Assembly: GCA_946480055.1 (NCBI GenBank)
Contig: CAMLID010000022.1
Coordinates: forward strand, 1-47,252
Source of the DNA: an uncultured Lysobacter sp.
Lineage (GTDB): Bacteria > Pseudomonadota > Gammaproteobacteria > Xanthomonadales > Xanthomonadaceae
Reading direction: 5' to 3'
Length of the DNA stretch: 47,252 nt
The position numbers and the translations under genes were made by a program. Positions 9,056 to 17,444 of the stretch are shown piece after piece (position 1 is the stretch's first letter; the number at the start of each line of letters is the position of its first letter). The notes under the pieces were generated by a model. The model had not been told where the DNA came from. It ran no database searches and worked only from the letters and a program-made list of their open reading frames with translations.

Positions 9056-9403
9056 GTGGGCCGCTCCTTCGTCGGGTCAGTGGCGGGTGCGCCGGGGGCG
9101 TAGGCGGAATACCGCGGGCCAGTCAGGGGGGCCGCGGAAGCGCGGGCGGGCGATGTTGGGTCGTCGTCCATGGAATAGGGGTGGGCGGGGGATGCGCAGC
9201 GCCGATCTTAACAGGCGCGGCGACGGCGGCCGCGTGAGCGGCAGGTGAGGGCGGTGGGCGGGCGGTTCGGACCCGGGGTCCGTGGCCGGTTTTGTGGGCA
9301 CCGCCGGCGGGAAAGACGGGCGCAGCTGCCATCAACCGGTCATAATCGCGCCCGCAGACCCATCCCGGGCCGGTCGCGGCCGGCATCTAGAGGCTTTCCA
9401 CGC
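9056..9403. other. Divergent intergenic region (348 bases)
   Basis: This gap separates the CNNM operon (minus) from the phosphate operon (plus) and must hold both promoters. Reading plus, CATAAT at 9341-9346 is a good -10 match about 58 bases before the DUF47 start. Reading minus, TAAGAT at 9210-9205 is a weaker -10 match. No convincing -35 is seen for either. No coding region was recognised. Confidence 0.4.
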
Positions 9404-10030
9404 ATGTTCTCCCTGCAAACGATCTTCGGCCAAGGCAACCAGTTCTACACGCTGCTCGAGGAGGCCGCGGTCGCGGCACACGACAGCACCAAGGCGCTGC
9501 ACGCCATGCTCAAGGAGGCCGATCGGCAGCCGGCGCTGGACGCGTTCAAGCTGGCCCGCCAGCGCGAGCGCGAGGCTTCGGACAAGATCAGCCAGGAGCT
9601 GGTCGACAGCTTCATCACCCCGATCGAGCGCGAGGACATCGAGGCGCTGGGGACGGCCCTGTACAAGATCCCCAAGCAGGTCGAGAAGTTCGCCGACCGC
9701 TATTCGCTGGCCACCCGCCACCTCGAGCACATCGACTTCGCGCCGCGCGCGGCGATGCTGGAGCAGGCTGCCGGCGTGGTCGTGAAGATGGTCCATCAGC
9801 TGCGCCAGCTCAAGCTGGAGCCGATGAAGGCGCTCAACGATCAGTTGCGCTCGCTCGAGAACGAGGCCGACCGGCTGATGCTGGAGTTGTACCGCGACAT
9901 CTATTCCGGCCAGCTCGACAACCTGCAGATGTTCCTGCTGAAGGAGTTCTTCGAGATCCTGGAAAAGGCGATCGACCGCTGCCGCGAGGCCGGCGTGGTC
10001 GCCTACCAGATCGTGCTCAAGAACTCCTGA
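9404..10030 (+). CDS. DUF47 (PhoU-like) accessory protein of Pit phosphate transport
   Basis: A 208-residue, all-helical soluble protein of the DUF47/YkaA family, related to PhoU. These proteins are found next to Pit transporters and are thought to regulate or assist them. Visible features are MFSLQTIFGQGNQFYTLLEEAA at the start and LDNLQMFLLKEFFEILEKAID near the C-terminus. The ATG at 9404 gives this standard N-terminus; the frame is open further upstream but the extension is low-complexity and Arg-rich. The pit gene follows after 10 bases, as in many proteobacteria. Confidence 0.92.
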   Translation: MFSLQTIFGQGNQFYTLLEEAAVAAHDSTKALHAMLKEADRQPALDAFKLARQREREASDKISQELVDSFITPIEREDIEALGTALYKIPKQVEKFADRYSLATRHLEHIDFAPRAAMLEQAAGVVVKMVHQLRQLKLEPMKALNDQLRSLENEADRLMLELYRDIYSGQLDNLQMFLLKEFFEILEKAIDRCREAGVVAYQIVLKNS

Positions 10031-10040
10031 GGCGCGCGCG

Positions 10041-11168
10041 ATGCTGACGCTCGTCCTGGTCGTGGTACTCGCGGCGCTGATCTTCGAGTACATCAATGGC
10101 TTCCACGACACCGCCAATTCGATCGCGACCGTAGTCGCGACCAAGGTGCTGTCGCCGGCACAGGCGGTGGGCCTGGCGGCCTCCATGAACCTGGTCGGCG
10201 CACTGTGGGGCACCGCGGTGGCCAAGACCGTGGCCTCGGGCATCATCGATGCCGGCGTGGTCGACGTCAGCTCGCAGCTGATCCTGTGCGCGCTGCTCGG
10301 CGGCATCGTCTGGAACCTGATCACCTGGGCGCTGGGCCTGCCGTCCTCGTCTTCGCACGCGCTGATCGGCGGCCTGTGCGGCGCCGCGGTCGCGGCGGCC
10401 ATGAACGACCCGCATGCGGTGGTCTGGTCGCAGCCCGCTGACCCCTGGTACAAGAGCGCCGGCGTGTTGTGGAAGGTGATCGTGCCGATGATCAGCTCGC
10501 CGGTGCTGGGCTTCACTGCCGGCTTCGTGCTGATGGGCGTGCTGTTCGGGATCATTTCCTTCATGGCCCGCAGCGGCGGCGTGCTGCGCCGTCTGGCGCG
10601 TCCGCGCTGGGTCAACGGTTTCTTCGGCAAGGCGCAGCTGGCCAGCGCGGCCTACATGGGTTTCGCGCACGGCTCCAACGACGCCCAGAAGACCATGGGC
10701 ATCATCGCCCTGACCCTGGTCGCGGCGCAGGCCGATGGCACCCTCAACGACCTGCCGGCATGGCTGGCGTTCCTGCATCCCTCGCCGAACGCGCTCGCCA
10801 ACAACGACATCGACCTGTGGATCAAGCTGACCTGCGCCGTGGTCATGGCCGCAGGCACCGCCGCCGGCGGCTGGCGCATCATCAAGACCCTGGGCCACAA
10901 GCTGGTCAAGCTGCACCCGATCCACGGCTTCGCCGCCGAGGCCAGCGCCGCGACGGTGATCACCCTGGCCTCGTCGCTGGGCATCCCGGTGTCGACCACC
11001 CACAACATCTCCGCCGCGATCATGGGCGTGGGTACGGCCAAGCGCTTCAACGCGATCAAGTGGACCGTGGTCGAGAAGATGATCTGGGCCTGGATCCTGA
11101 CCATCCCGGCCGCGGGCGGTATCGCCTACGGTCTGTTCGCGGCGATGCGGGCGCTGGGCTGGGCCTGA
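10041..11168 (+). CDS. pit: Low-affinity inorganic phosphate transporter (Pit family)
   Basis: A 375-residue inner-membrane permease that imports phosphate as a metal-phosphate complex with protons. The two halves of the family show repeated signature motifs: FEYINGFHDTANSIATVVAT near residue 15 and the second-half GSNDAQKTMGIIALTL. There are about ten hydrophobic segments. It is cotranscribed with the DUF47 gene 10 bases upstream and followed by a clear terminator at 11190-11219. Confidence 0.95.
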   Translation: MLTLVLVVVLAALIFEYINGFHDTANSIATVVATKVLSPAQAVGLAASMNLVGALWGTAVAKTVASGIIDAGVVDVSSQLILCALLGGIVWNLITWALGLPSSSSHALIGGLCGAAVAAAMNDPHAVVWSQPADPWYKSAGVLWKVIVPMISSPVLGFTAGFVLMGVLFGIISFMARSGGVLRRLARPRWVNGFFGKAQLASAAYMGFAHGSNDAQKTMGIIALTLVAAQADGTLNDLPAWLAFLHPSPNALANNDIDLWIKLTCAVVMAAGTAAGGWRIIKTLGHKLVKLHPIHGFAAEASAATVITLASSLGIPVSTTHNISAAIMGVGTAKRFNAIKWTVVEKMIWAWILTIPAAGGIAYGLFAAMRALGWA

Positions 11169-11189
11169 GTTCCGCGCATCTTCGGACAA

Positions 11190-11219
11190 CGAAAAGCCCG
11201 CATCGCAGCGGGCTTTTCG
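11190..11219 (+). terminator. Rho-independent terminator of the pit operon
   Basis: A 12-base perfect stem (11190-11201 and 11208-11219) with a six-base loop; the right arm carries TTTT. It lies 21 bases after the pit stop. Confidence 0.85.
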
Positions 11220-11250
11220 CTTTGGGGTAGCAGCGACGTCAGTCGCGACC
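11219..11250 (+). repeat. REP-like repeat, diverged single copy
   Basis: Matches the 32-base repeat seen at 6938-6969 at 28 positions. Two of the four changes (G to A, C to T) face each other in the internal hairpin, giving GCGAC-GTCA-GTCGC, so pairing is kept. It directly follows the pit terminator and has no inverted partner nearby. Confidence 0.7.
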
Positions 11251-11311
11251 GCAAACCCCGTTAGGATCGTAAGCTGCGGTTATCACCGCGCCCCACGGTT
11301 TCCTGCGCGAC

Positions 11312-11719
11312 TTAGAGCAGATCCCCATCCGCCGACAGCATCCGCTCCATGCGATCGCCCAGGCCGCCGATCTCCAGCACCAGGCGGTCGATCTCGGACG
11401 CGGCCAGGCCTTCCAGCGGGCGGTTCTCGCACAGCTGCAGGTAAGGCACGCCGTCGAGGTCGCCGATGGCGAGGTAGCCGACGTGGCTCTGCCAGTTGAA
11501 GATCAGGGCGCGGCGCGCGTCCAGGCCGGTCGTCGGCGCGATCGCGGTGCTCACGCGCAGGAACGGACGCTGATCGTCGTCCTCCAGCTCGGACAGGAAG
11601 ATCGCCTGGTGGCGCGTGCCCTGTTCCAAGGACAGTTCGATGCACAGCACCCCTTCGTCGTGCAGGGTGAGGTGGAAGCCGGACTGGGTGAGGTGCTTGC
11701 GGATTTGTTCGAATTTCAT
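11312..11719 (-). CDS. Hypothetical protein, possibly a CesT/YbjN-like fold
   Basis: A 135-residue acidic cytoplasmic protein that I do not recognise with confidence. There is no signal peptide or membrane segment. The pattern (an N-terminal helix MKFEQIRKHLTQSGF, then alternating strands such as GVLCIELSLEQG and LRVSTAIAP, then a C-terminal helix LAASEIDRLVLEIGGLGDRME) recalls the YbjN and type III chaperone (CesT) fold, but this is fold-level impression only. It diverges from the alkyltransferase-like gene with 41 bases between. The good RBS GGGAGCAGACC precedes the ATG. Confidence 0.7.
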   Translation of the reverse strand: MKFEQIRKHLTQSGFHLTLHDEGVLCIELSLEQGTRHQAIFLSELEDDDQRPFLRVSTAIAPTTGLDARRALIFNWQSHVGYLAIGDLDGVPYLQLCENRPLEGLAASEIDRLVLEIGGLGDRMERMLSADGDLL

Positions 11720-11759
11720 GGTCTGCTCCCTGCGGGCTTCTTTGTACGTGCGACCTCGC

Positions 11760-11772
11760 TATGCTAACCCTC
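11760..11772 (+). promoter_or_regulatory. Possible -10 element before the alkyltransferase-like gene
   Basis: TATGCT at 11760-11765 looks like a -10 box and overlaps the upstream candidate ATG at 11761. Transcription would then start near 11772, which favours the second ATG (11773) and a leaderless message. No clear -35 is seen. Confidence 0.3.
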
Positions 11773-12108
11773 ATGGACTCCGAGGTCGCCGCCCAACGCA
11801 TCCTCGCCGCGATTCGCGCCATTCCCAAGGGTGAGGTCGCCGGCTATGGCGAAGTCGCGCGCCGTGCCGGCCTGCCCGGGCGGGCGCGTCTGGTCGCACG
11901 CCTGCTCAGCCAGAACGAGGACCGCAAGCTGCCCTGGCACCGCGTGCTGCGCTCCGACGGCCGGATCGCGCTGCCGGAAGGCTCCAAGGGTTATCGCGAG
12001 CAATGCCAGCGCCTGCGCGCCGAGGGCCTGCGCGTGGAAGGCGGGCGGGTGATCGGCGTTCGCGCCGCCGCGACGCTGGATTCGCAAATCTGGGGGCCGC
12101 CGGACTGA
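11761..12108 (+). CDS. Alkyltransferase-like protein (ATL), MGMT family
   Basis: A 115-residue (or 111, if the ATG at 11773 is used) relative of O6-alkylguanine-DNA alkyltransferase. The usual reactive motif PCHR is PWHR here (residues 58-61), so the acceptor cysteine is replaced by Trp59. This is the hallmark of ATL proteins such as E. coli YbaZ, which bind O6-alkylguanine without removing it and hand the lesion to nucleotide excision repair. The DNA-binding region, with IPKGEVAGYGEVARRAG and the arginine-finger-like RLLSQNEDRKL, is present. Only the C-terminal domain exists, as in other ATLs. Confidence 0.92.
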   Translation: MLTLMDSEVAAQRILAAIRAIPKGEVAGYGEVARRAGLPGRARLVARLLSQNEDRKLPWHRVLRSDGRIALPEGSKGYREQCQRLRAEGLRVEGGRVIGVRAAATLDSQIWGPPD

Positions 12109-12161
12109 GGTCCGGCCCGGCCGTGCGCGTTGCGTTCAAGACGATGCGCGCACGCAGCGGC

Positions 12162-12184
12162 TACCATAGCCGCATCCCCCGGGA
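12162..12184 (+). promoter_or_regulatory. Possible -10 and ribosome binding site of the rhomboid gene
   Basis: TACCAT (12162-12167) is a plausible -10 box, followed by GGGAG (12180-12184) seven bases before the ATG at 12191. No well-spaced -35 is seen. Confidence 0.35.
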
Positions 12185-12190
12185 GTACCG

Positions 12191-12847
12191 ATGTTCTCCA
12201 ACCTGCCGCCCGTCACCAAGGCCCTGTTGATCGCCAACGGCCTGGTGTTTCTGTTGCAACTCGCCCTCGGCGACGCCGTTTTCGCCCCTTTCATGCTCTG
12301 GCCGCCAGGCGCGGAGAGCGATCCCTACGCCGGCTACGGCTTCATGCCCTGGCAGGTGCTGAGCTACGCCTTCCTGCATGGCAACGTCATGCACCTGTTG
12401 TTCAACATGCTGACCCTGCTGATGTTCGGCGCCCAGGTCGAGCACGTGTGGGGCCAGCGCCGTTATCTGACTTACTACCTGGTGTGCGTGATCGGCGCGG
12501 CCTTGTGCCAGCTCGCGGTCGGTTACTGGACCGTGACCCAGGGCGGCGGCGCGTATCCGACCCTGGGCGCGTCCGGCGGCATCTTCGGCCTGTTGCTGGC
12601 CTACGGGCTGATGTTCCCGAACCAGCGCGTGATGCTGTTGATCCCGCCGATCCCGATGAAGGCGCGCACGCTGGTGATCATCTACGGCGTGGTCGAGCTG
12701 CTGCTGGGCGTGACCGGCACGCAGCCGGGCGTGGCCCATTTCGCCCATCTGGGCGGAATGCTGTTCGGCTGGCTGCTGATCCGCTACTGGCGCGGGCAGC
12801 CGCCGTTCGGGCGGCCGAAGCCGCCGCGGCCGCGGATCGTGCGCTAG
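12191..12847 (+). CDS. Rhomboid family intramembrane serine protease
   Basis: A 218-residue inner-membrane protease that cleaves membrane-embedded substrates. About six transmembrane segments are visible. The catalytic serine lies in GASGG (Ser128) and the histidine in AHLGG (His186); the HGNVMHLLFNM motif (residues 63-73) of the L1/TM2 region is also present. All key residues are intact, so it should be active. The gene stands alone between the ATL gene and a bidirectional terminator. Substrates cannot be predicted from the locus. Confidence 0.93.
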   Translation: MFSNLPPVTKALLIANGLVFLLQLALGDAVFAPFMLWPPGAESDPYAGYGFMPWQVLSYAFLHGNVMHLLFNMLTLLMFGAQVEHVWGQRRYLTYYLVCVIGAALCQLAVGYWTVTQGGGAYPTLGASGGIFGLLLAYGLMFPNQRVMLLIPPIPMKARTLVIIYGVVELLLGVTGTQPGVAHFAHLGGMLFGWLLIRYWRGQPPFGRPKPPRPRIVR

Positions 12848-12872
12848 TCCAGCGGCCGCGATACTCGCAAAA

Positions 12873-12903
12873 GAAAAACGGCGCGGAATCCGCGCCGTTT
12901 TTC
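12873..12903. terminator. Bidirectional terminator between rhomboid and M13 peptidase genes
   Basis: A near-perfect palindrome with GAAAAACGGCGCGG on the left and CCGCGCCGTTTTTC on the right. It serves the rhomboid gene (plus, ending 12847) and the M13 peptidase gene (minus, ending 12926). Confidence 0.85.
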
Positions 12904-12925
12904 GTTGCCTCGTCGCAGCGAAGGA

Positions 12926-14947
12926 TCAGGGGAAGATCGTGATCCGCTGTTCCGGCTTGGCCTGCATCGGCTGGCCTGCCTTGCAGGCGTAGGCTTCACC
13001 GAAGCTGGGCTGGTTGACCAGCGGGCCGTTGGTGCGCCACTGGCCCGGGGCGTGCACGCTGGTCGCGGCGCGCTGGGTGTAGGCCTCGGTGCTGGCCTGC
13101 TGCGCCCACAGTCCGGCCCAGGCACGGTAGAAGGACTGGTCGGCGCCCTTGGCCGGGGTCGGGACTTCGGCGCGGAAGGTCTTCCAGGCCAACTCGATGC
13201 CGGCGATGTCGGCGATGTTCTCGTCGCGGGTCTGCTGGCCGTTGACCTTCACGCCCCTCAGGCCCGGGTATTCGTAAGCGCCGTACTGCGCGGCGACGCG
13301 GTTGCCCAGCGCTTCCCAGGCCGCGGTTTCGGTCGGGGTCCACCAGTCGCGCACTTCCTGCTTGGCGTTGACCAGGCGGCCGCGGCTGTCGAAGCCGTGG
13401 CTGAGTTCGTGCCCGACCAAGGCGCCGAACGAGCCGTATTGCGCGGCCGCGTCCTTGCTCATGTCCAGCACCGGCGCCTGCAGCACCGCGGCGGTGACGA
13501 TCAGGCGGTTTTGGGCGATGTCGTAGGCCAGGGCCGGGTCCTGCGGCAGCACGTCCCAGCGGCGGTCGGCGTTGCCGCGGCCGATGCGCTTCATTTCTTC
13601 GCGATGGCGCCAGGTCGAGGCGATCAGCATGTTGCTGCCGAAGCTGCCGCGGCCCATCGGCTGAACCGAATAGTCCAGATCGCGGTGCGGGGTGCCGACT
13701 TCGATCTTGAGCTTGGCCAGCTTGGCGCGCGCCTCGGCCTTGGCCGAATCGCTGAAGCGGGTCTCGGCGTCGATCGCCTTGCCCAGGGTCGCCAGCACTT
13801 GCGAGGCGATTTCCTCGGCGCGCTTGTCGGTGGCGGCGGGCAGGTACTTGGCGGCGTATTCGCGGCCGATCATCGGTCCGGCGGCCAGGTTCATGGCGTC
13901 GAGCACGGCCTGCTGGCGCGGCAGCGGCGCGGTCATGCCGCGCAGGATGCGGCCGTGGAAATCGTACTGGGCGTCGCGGTAGGGCTTGGCCAGGTAGGGC
14001 GCCATCGAATCGCCGACGCGCCAGCGCAGGTAGACCTTCCACTGCTCGGGCTTGAGCGTGCCGACCAGGTTGTCGAGTTCGGCGAACAGCTTGGCGTTGC
14101 CGATCGAGACACTGTCGTCGCTGACGCCCTGGGCCTTGAGGAAGTCGCCCAACTGCAGGCGCTTGTACTGCTTGGCCAGCGCCGAAACCTGCACGGGGGC
14201 GTAGTGGTTGCGCAGCTGGCGCAGCTCCGGCAACGACTGCGAGGCGCGCGCGATCCGGGTTTCCAGATCGATCACCAGCTGCGACTCGGCCGCCAACTGG
14301 GCCTGCGGCGTGCCGGTCAGGGCCAGGATCTTCTGCACGTAGTTGTTGTAGTAACCCAGCAGCTGACGGGTCTCGGCGTCGCTGCGGGTGTAGTAGGCCG
14401 GGTCGGGCAGGCCCAGGCCGCCCTGGCCGAAGTAGCCGATGTGGCGGTTGAGGTCCTGCAGGTCGACGTCGGCGGCGAAGTTGAAGACCACCGGGATGCC
14501 GACCTGGTGCAGCGCGGCGATCGAGGCCGGGATGTCCTTGGCCTTCTTGATCGCGGCGATGCGCGACAGCAGCGGGGCGATCGGCTGGGCGCCGTCGCGC
14601 TCGACCGCGGCCTCGTCCAGGCCGCTCGCCCAGAAATCGCCGAGCAGCTTCTGCACGTTGCCCTGCGGCGCGGTCATGGCGCCGTTGAGCAGGTCCAGGG
14701 TCTGTTGGCGGGTGCGCGCGTCGAGCTGTTCCAAGGCCGAAACCGAGGCGACCCCGGACGGCGGGGCGTTGCCGCGCAGCCAGTCGGCGTTGGCGTTGGC
14801 GTAGAAATCGGTGCAGGCGGTGGCGACGGCGGCGGCCTTGGGCTTGGCGGGCGCCCGCTTCTTCTTGGCGGCATCGGCGGTGGGCAGGGCCAGGCCGGCG
14901 ATCAGGCTCAGGGCGAGGGCGCAGGTAAGCGGGCGTAGGGTCGTCAT
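12926..14947 (-). CDS. M13 (neprilysin-like) metallopeptidase, secreted
   Basis: A 673-residue zinc endopeptidase of family M13 (PepO/neprilysin type). A signal peptide covers about residues 1-26 (ALALSLIAGLALPTADA), followed by a Lys/Ala-rich stretch. The zinc site is intact: HELSH (513-517) and ENIAD (576-580, third ligand Glu576). The C-terminus ends in the family-typical CKAGQPM segment. The protein should act in the periplasm or outside. A second M13 gene lies upstream on the same strand with 385 bases between, including a terminator, so the two are separate transcription units. Confidence 0.95.
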   Translation of the reverse strand: MTTLRPLTCALALSLIAGLALPTADAAKKKRAPAKPKAAAVATACTDFYANANADWLRGNAPPSGVASVSALEQLDARTRQQTLDLLNGAMTAPQGNVQKLLGDFWASGLDEAAVERDGAQPIAPLLSRIAAIKKAKDIPASIAALHQVGIPVVFNFAADVDLQDLNRHIGYFGQGGLGLPDPAYYTRSDAETRQLLGYYNNYVQKILALTGTPQAQLAAESQLVIDLETRIARASQSLPELRQLRNHYAPVQVSALAKQYKRLQLGDFLKAQGVSDDSVSIGNAKLFAELDNLVGTLKPEQWKVYLRWRVGDSMAPYLAKPYRDAQYDFHGRILRGMTAPLPRQQAVLDAMNLAAGPMIGREYAAKYLPAATDKRAEEIASQVLATLGKAIDAETRFSDSAKAEARAKLAKLKIEVGTPHRDLDYSVQPMGRGSFGSNMLIASTWRHREEMKRIGRGNADRRWDVLPQDPALAYDIAQNRLIVTAAVLQAPVLDMSKDAAAQYGSFGALVGHELSHGFDSRGRLVNAKQEVRDWWTPTETAAWEALGNRVAAQYGAYEYPGLRGVKVNGQQTRDENIADIAGIELAWKTFRAEVPTPAKGADQSFYRAWAGLWAQQASTEAYTQRAATSVHAPGQWRTNGPLVNQPSFGEAYACKAGQPMQAKPEQRITIFP

Positions 14948-15170
14948 CGCGGATTCCGTCCTGGTGATCGGGGCAGTTTAACAAGCGCTCGTCGCTTGCC
15001 CATGAACGGGTTTCTCGGTTGTGCGAGGTGGGTTGGGGCGGCGGCGCGGGCGCCCATAAGCCGCACTGACGTCGGAGCGCCGACCGCAGGAGGGCAGGAG
15101 GAGGCAGGAGCTTCGATAGGGCCGGTCATCGCCGCAGGGCGCGCGGGTTGCGCAGGGCGCCGAAGCTCGC

Positions 15171-15202
15171 GGTCGCGGCTGGCGCCGCTCCTACCCCAAA
15201 GC
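15171..15202 (-). repeat. REP-like repeat, single copy in reverse orientation
   Basis: Matches the 32-base element of 7015-7046 at 30 positions. The only change is in the hairpin loop (TTAC to TGGC); the GCGGC/GCCGC stem is intact. No clear inverted partner is found within 150 bases. Confidence 0.75.
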
Positions 15203-15217
15203 TGGGGACCGGAAAAA

Positions 15218-15246
15218 GCGAAGGCCCGGGAAACCCGGGCCTTCGC
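15218..15246 (-). terminator. Rho-independent terminator of the second M13 gene
   Basis: A 13-base perfect stem (15218-15230 and 15234-15246) around AAA. On the minus strand it is followed by TTTTT, making a good U-tract for the gene that stops at 15333. Confidence 0.85.
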
Positions 15247-15332
15247 GCCTGCCGACGAGGGCGGGGATTAAGTGCGCCGCGTAGTTCGCGCGTTCCGCTC
15301 ACGGTGGCGGAACGCGCGCGCGGCGCGGTGAC

Positions 15333-17444
15333 TTACCAGATCACGACCTGCTTATCGCCTTCACGCACCATCGGCTGGCCCGGCTTGCACGAGAACGCCG
15401 CGGCGAAGGCCGGCAGGTTCGACGGTGCGCCGATCGCGCGGAAGTTGGCCGGCGCGTGCGGGTCGGTGGCCAGGCGCACCTTCAGCTCTTCGGGCTTGAA
15501 GTTGCGGCGCCACACGGTGCCCCAGTTGAGGAAGAAGCGCTGGTCGCGGGTCAGGCCGTCGGTCTTCGGATCGGGCTGGCCGGCGGTGGCCTTGATCATC
15601 GCGTCGTAGGCCGTGGCCAAGCCGCCCAGGTCGGCGATGTTCTCGCCCAGGGTCAGCTTGCCGTTGACCTTGGCGCCCGGAGCCGCCTCGTAGCCGTTGA
15701 ACTGGGCGATCAGCTTGTCGGTGCGACCGCCGAAGCCCTTGGCGTCGGCCGGTTGCCACCAGTTCTCGAAGTTGCCGGTCGCGCCGAAGCGGCTGCCCTG
15801 GTCGTCGTAGCCGTGGGTCATCTCATGGCCGATCACCGCGCCGATGCCGCCGTAGTTGGTGGCGTCGTCGGCGTTGGGATCGAAGAACGGCGGCTGCAGG
15901 ATCGCGGCCGGGAACACGATCTCGTTCTGCAGCGGGTTGTAGTAGGCGTTGACCATCTGCGGCGGCATGCCCCACTCGGTGCGGTCGACCGGCTTGCCGA
16001 TCTTGCCGAGGTTCCACTTGTAGTTGAACTCGGTGGCGGCCATCAGATTGCCGTAGTAGCTGTCGCGGTTGGTCTGCAGGCCGGCCCAGTCGCGCCACTT
16101 GTCGGGGTAGCCGATCTTGGGCGTGAAGGCGGCCCACTTCTCCATCGCCTTCTTCTTGGTCTCCGGGCTCATCCAGTCCAGCTTCTCGATGCGCGCCTTG
16201 AGGGCCTCGCTGAGGTTCTTGACCAGCGCTTCCATGCGCGTCTTCGATTCGGGCGAGAACGCGACCTTGACGTACATCTGGCCCAGGGCTTCGCCGGCCT
16301 GCTCCTCGATGGTGTCGAGCACGCGCTTGCTGCGCTCCTTGAGCTCGGTCTGGCCGCGCAGGGTCTTGCGGTAGAAGTCGAAGTTTTCCTTGACGAAGTC
16401 GTCCGACAGGTAGGGCGAGGCGCTATCGACGGTGTGGAACCGCAGGTAGCTCTGCCACTGCGCGGCCGGCACGTCGGCGAGCATCTTGCTGACTTCCTTG
16501 TGGAAGTCCGGCATCGCCAGCGAGAACATCTTCGGCACGGCCACGCCCTGCGATTCGATGAACTTGGTCCAGGGGAAGTTCGGCGCCAGCTTGTCGGCGT
16601 CGGCGGGGCTGACCGGGTTGTAGTACAGCTCGGCATCGCGCGAGAGCTGTTCGCTGGTCTTGGAGACCTTGGCCAGGCGGGTTTCGAACGCGATCACGTC
16701 CTTGGCCTGCTTGGCGGCGTCGGCGGCGGCCACGCCGCTGAGCTGGAGGACGTTGGCGACGTGCTTCTCGTACGCGGCCAGCTTGTCCTTCTTCTCCGGC
16801 GAGGTGTAGTAGGTCGGATCCGGCAGGCCCAGGCCGCCCTGCGAGGCATAGGCGATGTTGTTCTTGGAATCCTTGAAGTCGGCCTCGGCGCCGAAGCCGA
16901 ACAGCACGTTCTGGCCCTTGGCGGCGCTGGTGCGCAGGTAGTCGGCGATCTGGTCCTTGTTCTCGAGCTTGGCGATCGCGTCGAGGTCGGCCTTGATCGG
17001 GTTGATGCCCTGCGAGTTGATCTTGGTCGCGTCCATGCCGCTGGCATAGAAGTCGCCGACGATCTTGTCCACCCCGGTGGCGTCGGGCAGTTCCGCGGCC
17101 TTCTCGGCGAGCTGCTTCTGCACCGCGGTGGAGCGCTCGTCGAGCATTTCGAACGCGCCCCAGGAGGTGCGGTCGCTCGGAATGTTGTTCGCGGCCAGCC
17201 ACTTGCCGTTGACGTAGCCGCCGAAGTCGGTGCAAGCGTCCTTGCTGGTGTCGAGATCGCTGACCTGGAAGCGGTTCACGCCCGGCAGCTTGCTGTCGTC
17301 GATCTTCAGCGCGGTGGCGTCGGCGGAGGCGGCAGGCTTGGCGGCGTCCGCGGCCGGGGCGGCGTCGTCTTTCTTGGTGCAGGCGACCATCGCCGTGGTG
17401 ATGGCGAGGGTCAGCAGCAGGATTTGGGGTTTCTTCAGGGTCAC
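15333..17444 (-). CDS. M13 (neprilysin-like) metallopeptidase, predicted lipoprotein
   Basis: A 703-residue M13 zinc peptidase. The best start is the GTG at 17444 (MTLKKPQILLLTLAITTAM...), because it gives a signal sequence ending in a lipobox-like AMVAC with Cys22, followed by a Lys/Asp/Ala-rich linker. The -3 residue is Met rather than Leu, so lipidation is likely but not certain. Zinc motifs are HEMTH (540-544) and ENIAD. The C-terminal CKPGQPM segment is present. The frame is open far upstream, but that part overlaps a divergent secreted-protein gene and is not credible. It is related to the neighbouring M13 enzyme but clearly diverged. Confidence 0.95.
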   Translation of the reverse strand: MTLKKPQILLLTLAITTAMVACTKKDDAAPAADAAKPAASADATALKIDDSKLPGVNRFQVSDLDTSKDACTDFGGYVNGKWLAANNIPSDRTSWGAFEMLDERSTAVQKQLAEKAAELPDATGVDKIVGDFYASGMDATKINSQGINPIKADLDAIAKLENKDQIADYLRTSAAKGQNVLFGFGAEADFKDSKNNIAYASQGGLGLPDPTYYTSPEKKDKLAAYEKHVANVLQLSGVAAADAAKQAKDVIAFETRLAKVSKTSEQLSRDAELYYNPVSPADADKLAPNFPWTKFIESQGVAVPKMFSLAMPDFHKEVSKMLADVPAAQWQSYLRFHTVDSASPYLSDDFVKENFDFYRKTLRGQTELKERSKRVLDTIEEQAGEALGQMYVKVAFSPESKTRMEALVKNLSEALKARIEKLDWMSPETKKKAMEKWAAFTPKIGYPDKWRDWAGLQTNRDSYYGNLMAATEFNYKWNLGKIGKPVDRTEWGMPPQMVNAYYNPLQNEIVFPAAILQPPFFDPNADDATNYGGIGAVIGHEMTHGYDDQGSRFGATGNFENWWQPADAKGFGGRTDKLIAQFNGYEAAPGAKVNGKLTLGENIADLGGLATAYDAMIKATAGQPDPKTDGLTRDQRFFLNWGTVWRRNFKPEELKVRLATDPHAPANFRAIGAPSNLPAFAAAFSCKPGQPMVREGDKQVVIW

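Larger units (their letters stand above)
14948..15332. other. Intergenic region between the two M13 genes (385 bases)
   Basis: It holds the terminator of the upstream M13 gene (15218-15246), one REP-like copy (15171-15202), and presumably the promoter of the downstream M13 gene in 14950-15150. No gene was recognised; short open frames here lack RBS and resemble no known family. Confidence 0.5.

Noticed and set aside
12905..14938. 677-residue plus-strand frame opposite the first M13 peptidase
   Set aside because: Low-complexity Gly/Ala/Val/Asp/Arg composition, no RBS, no domain; the minus frame has an intact zinc peptidase.
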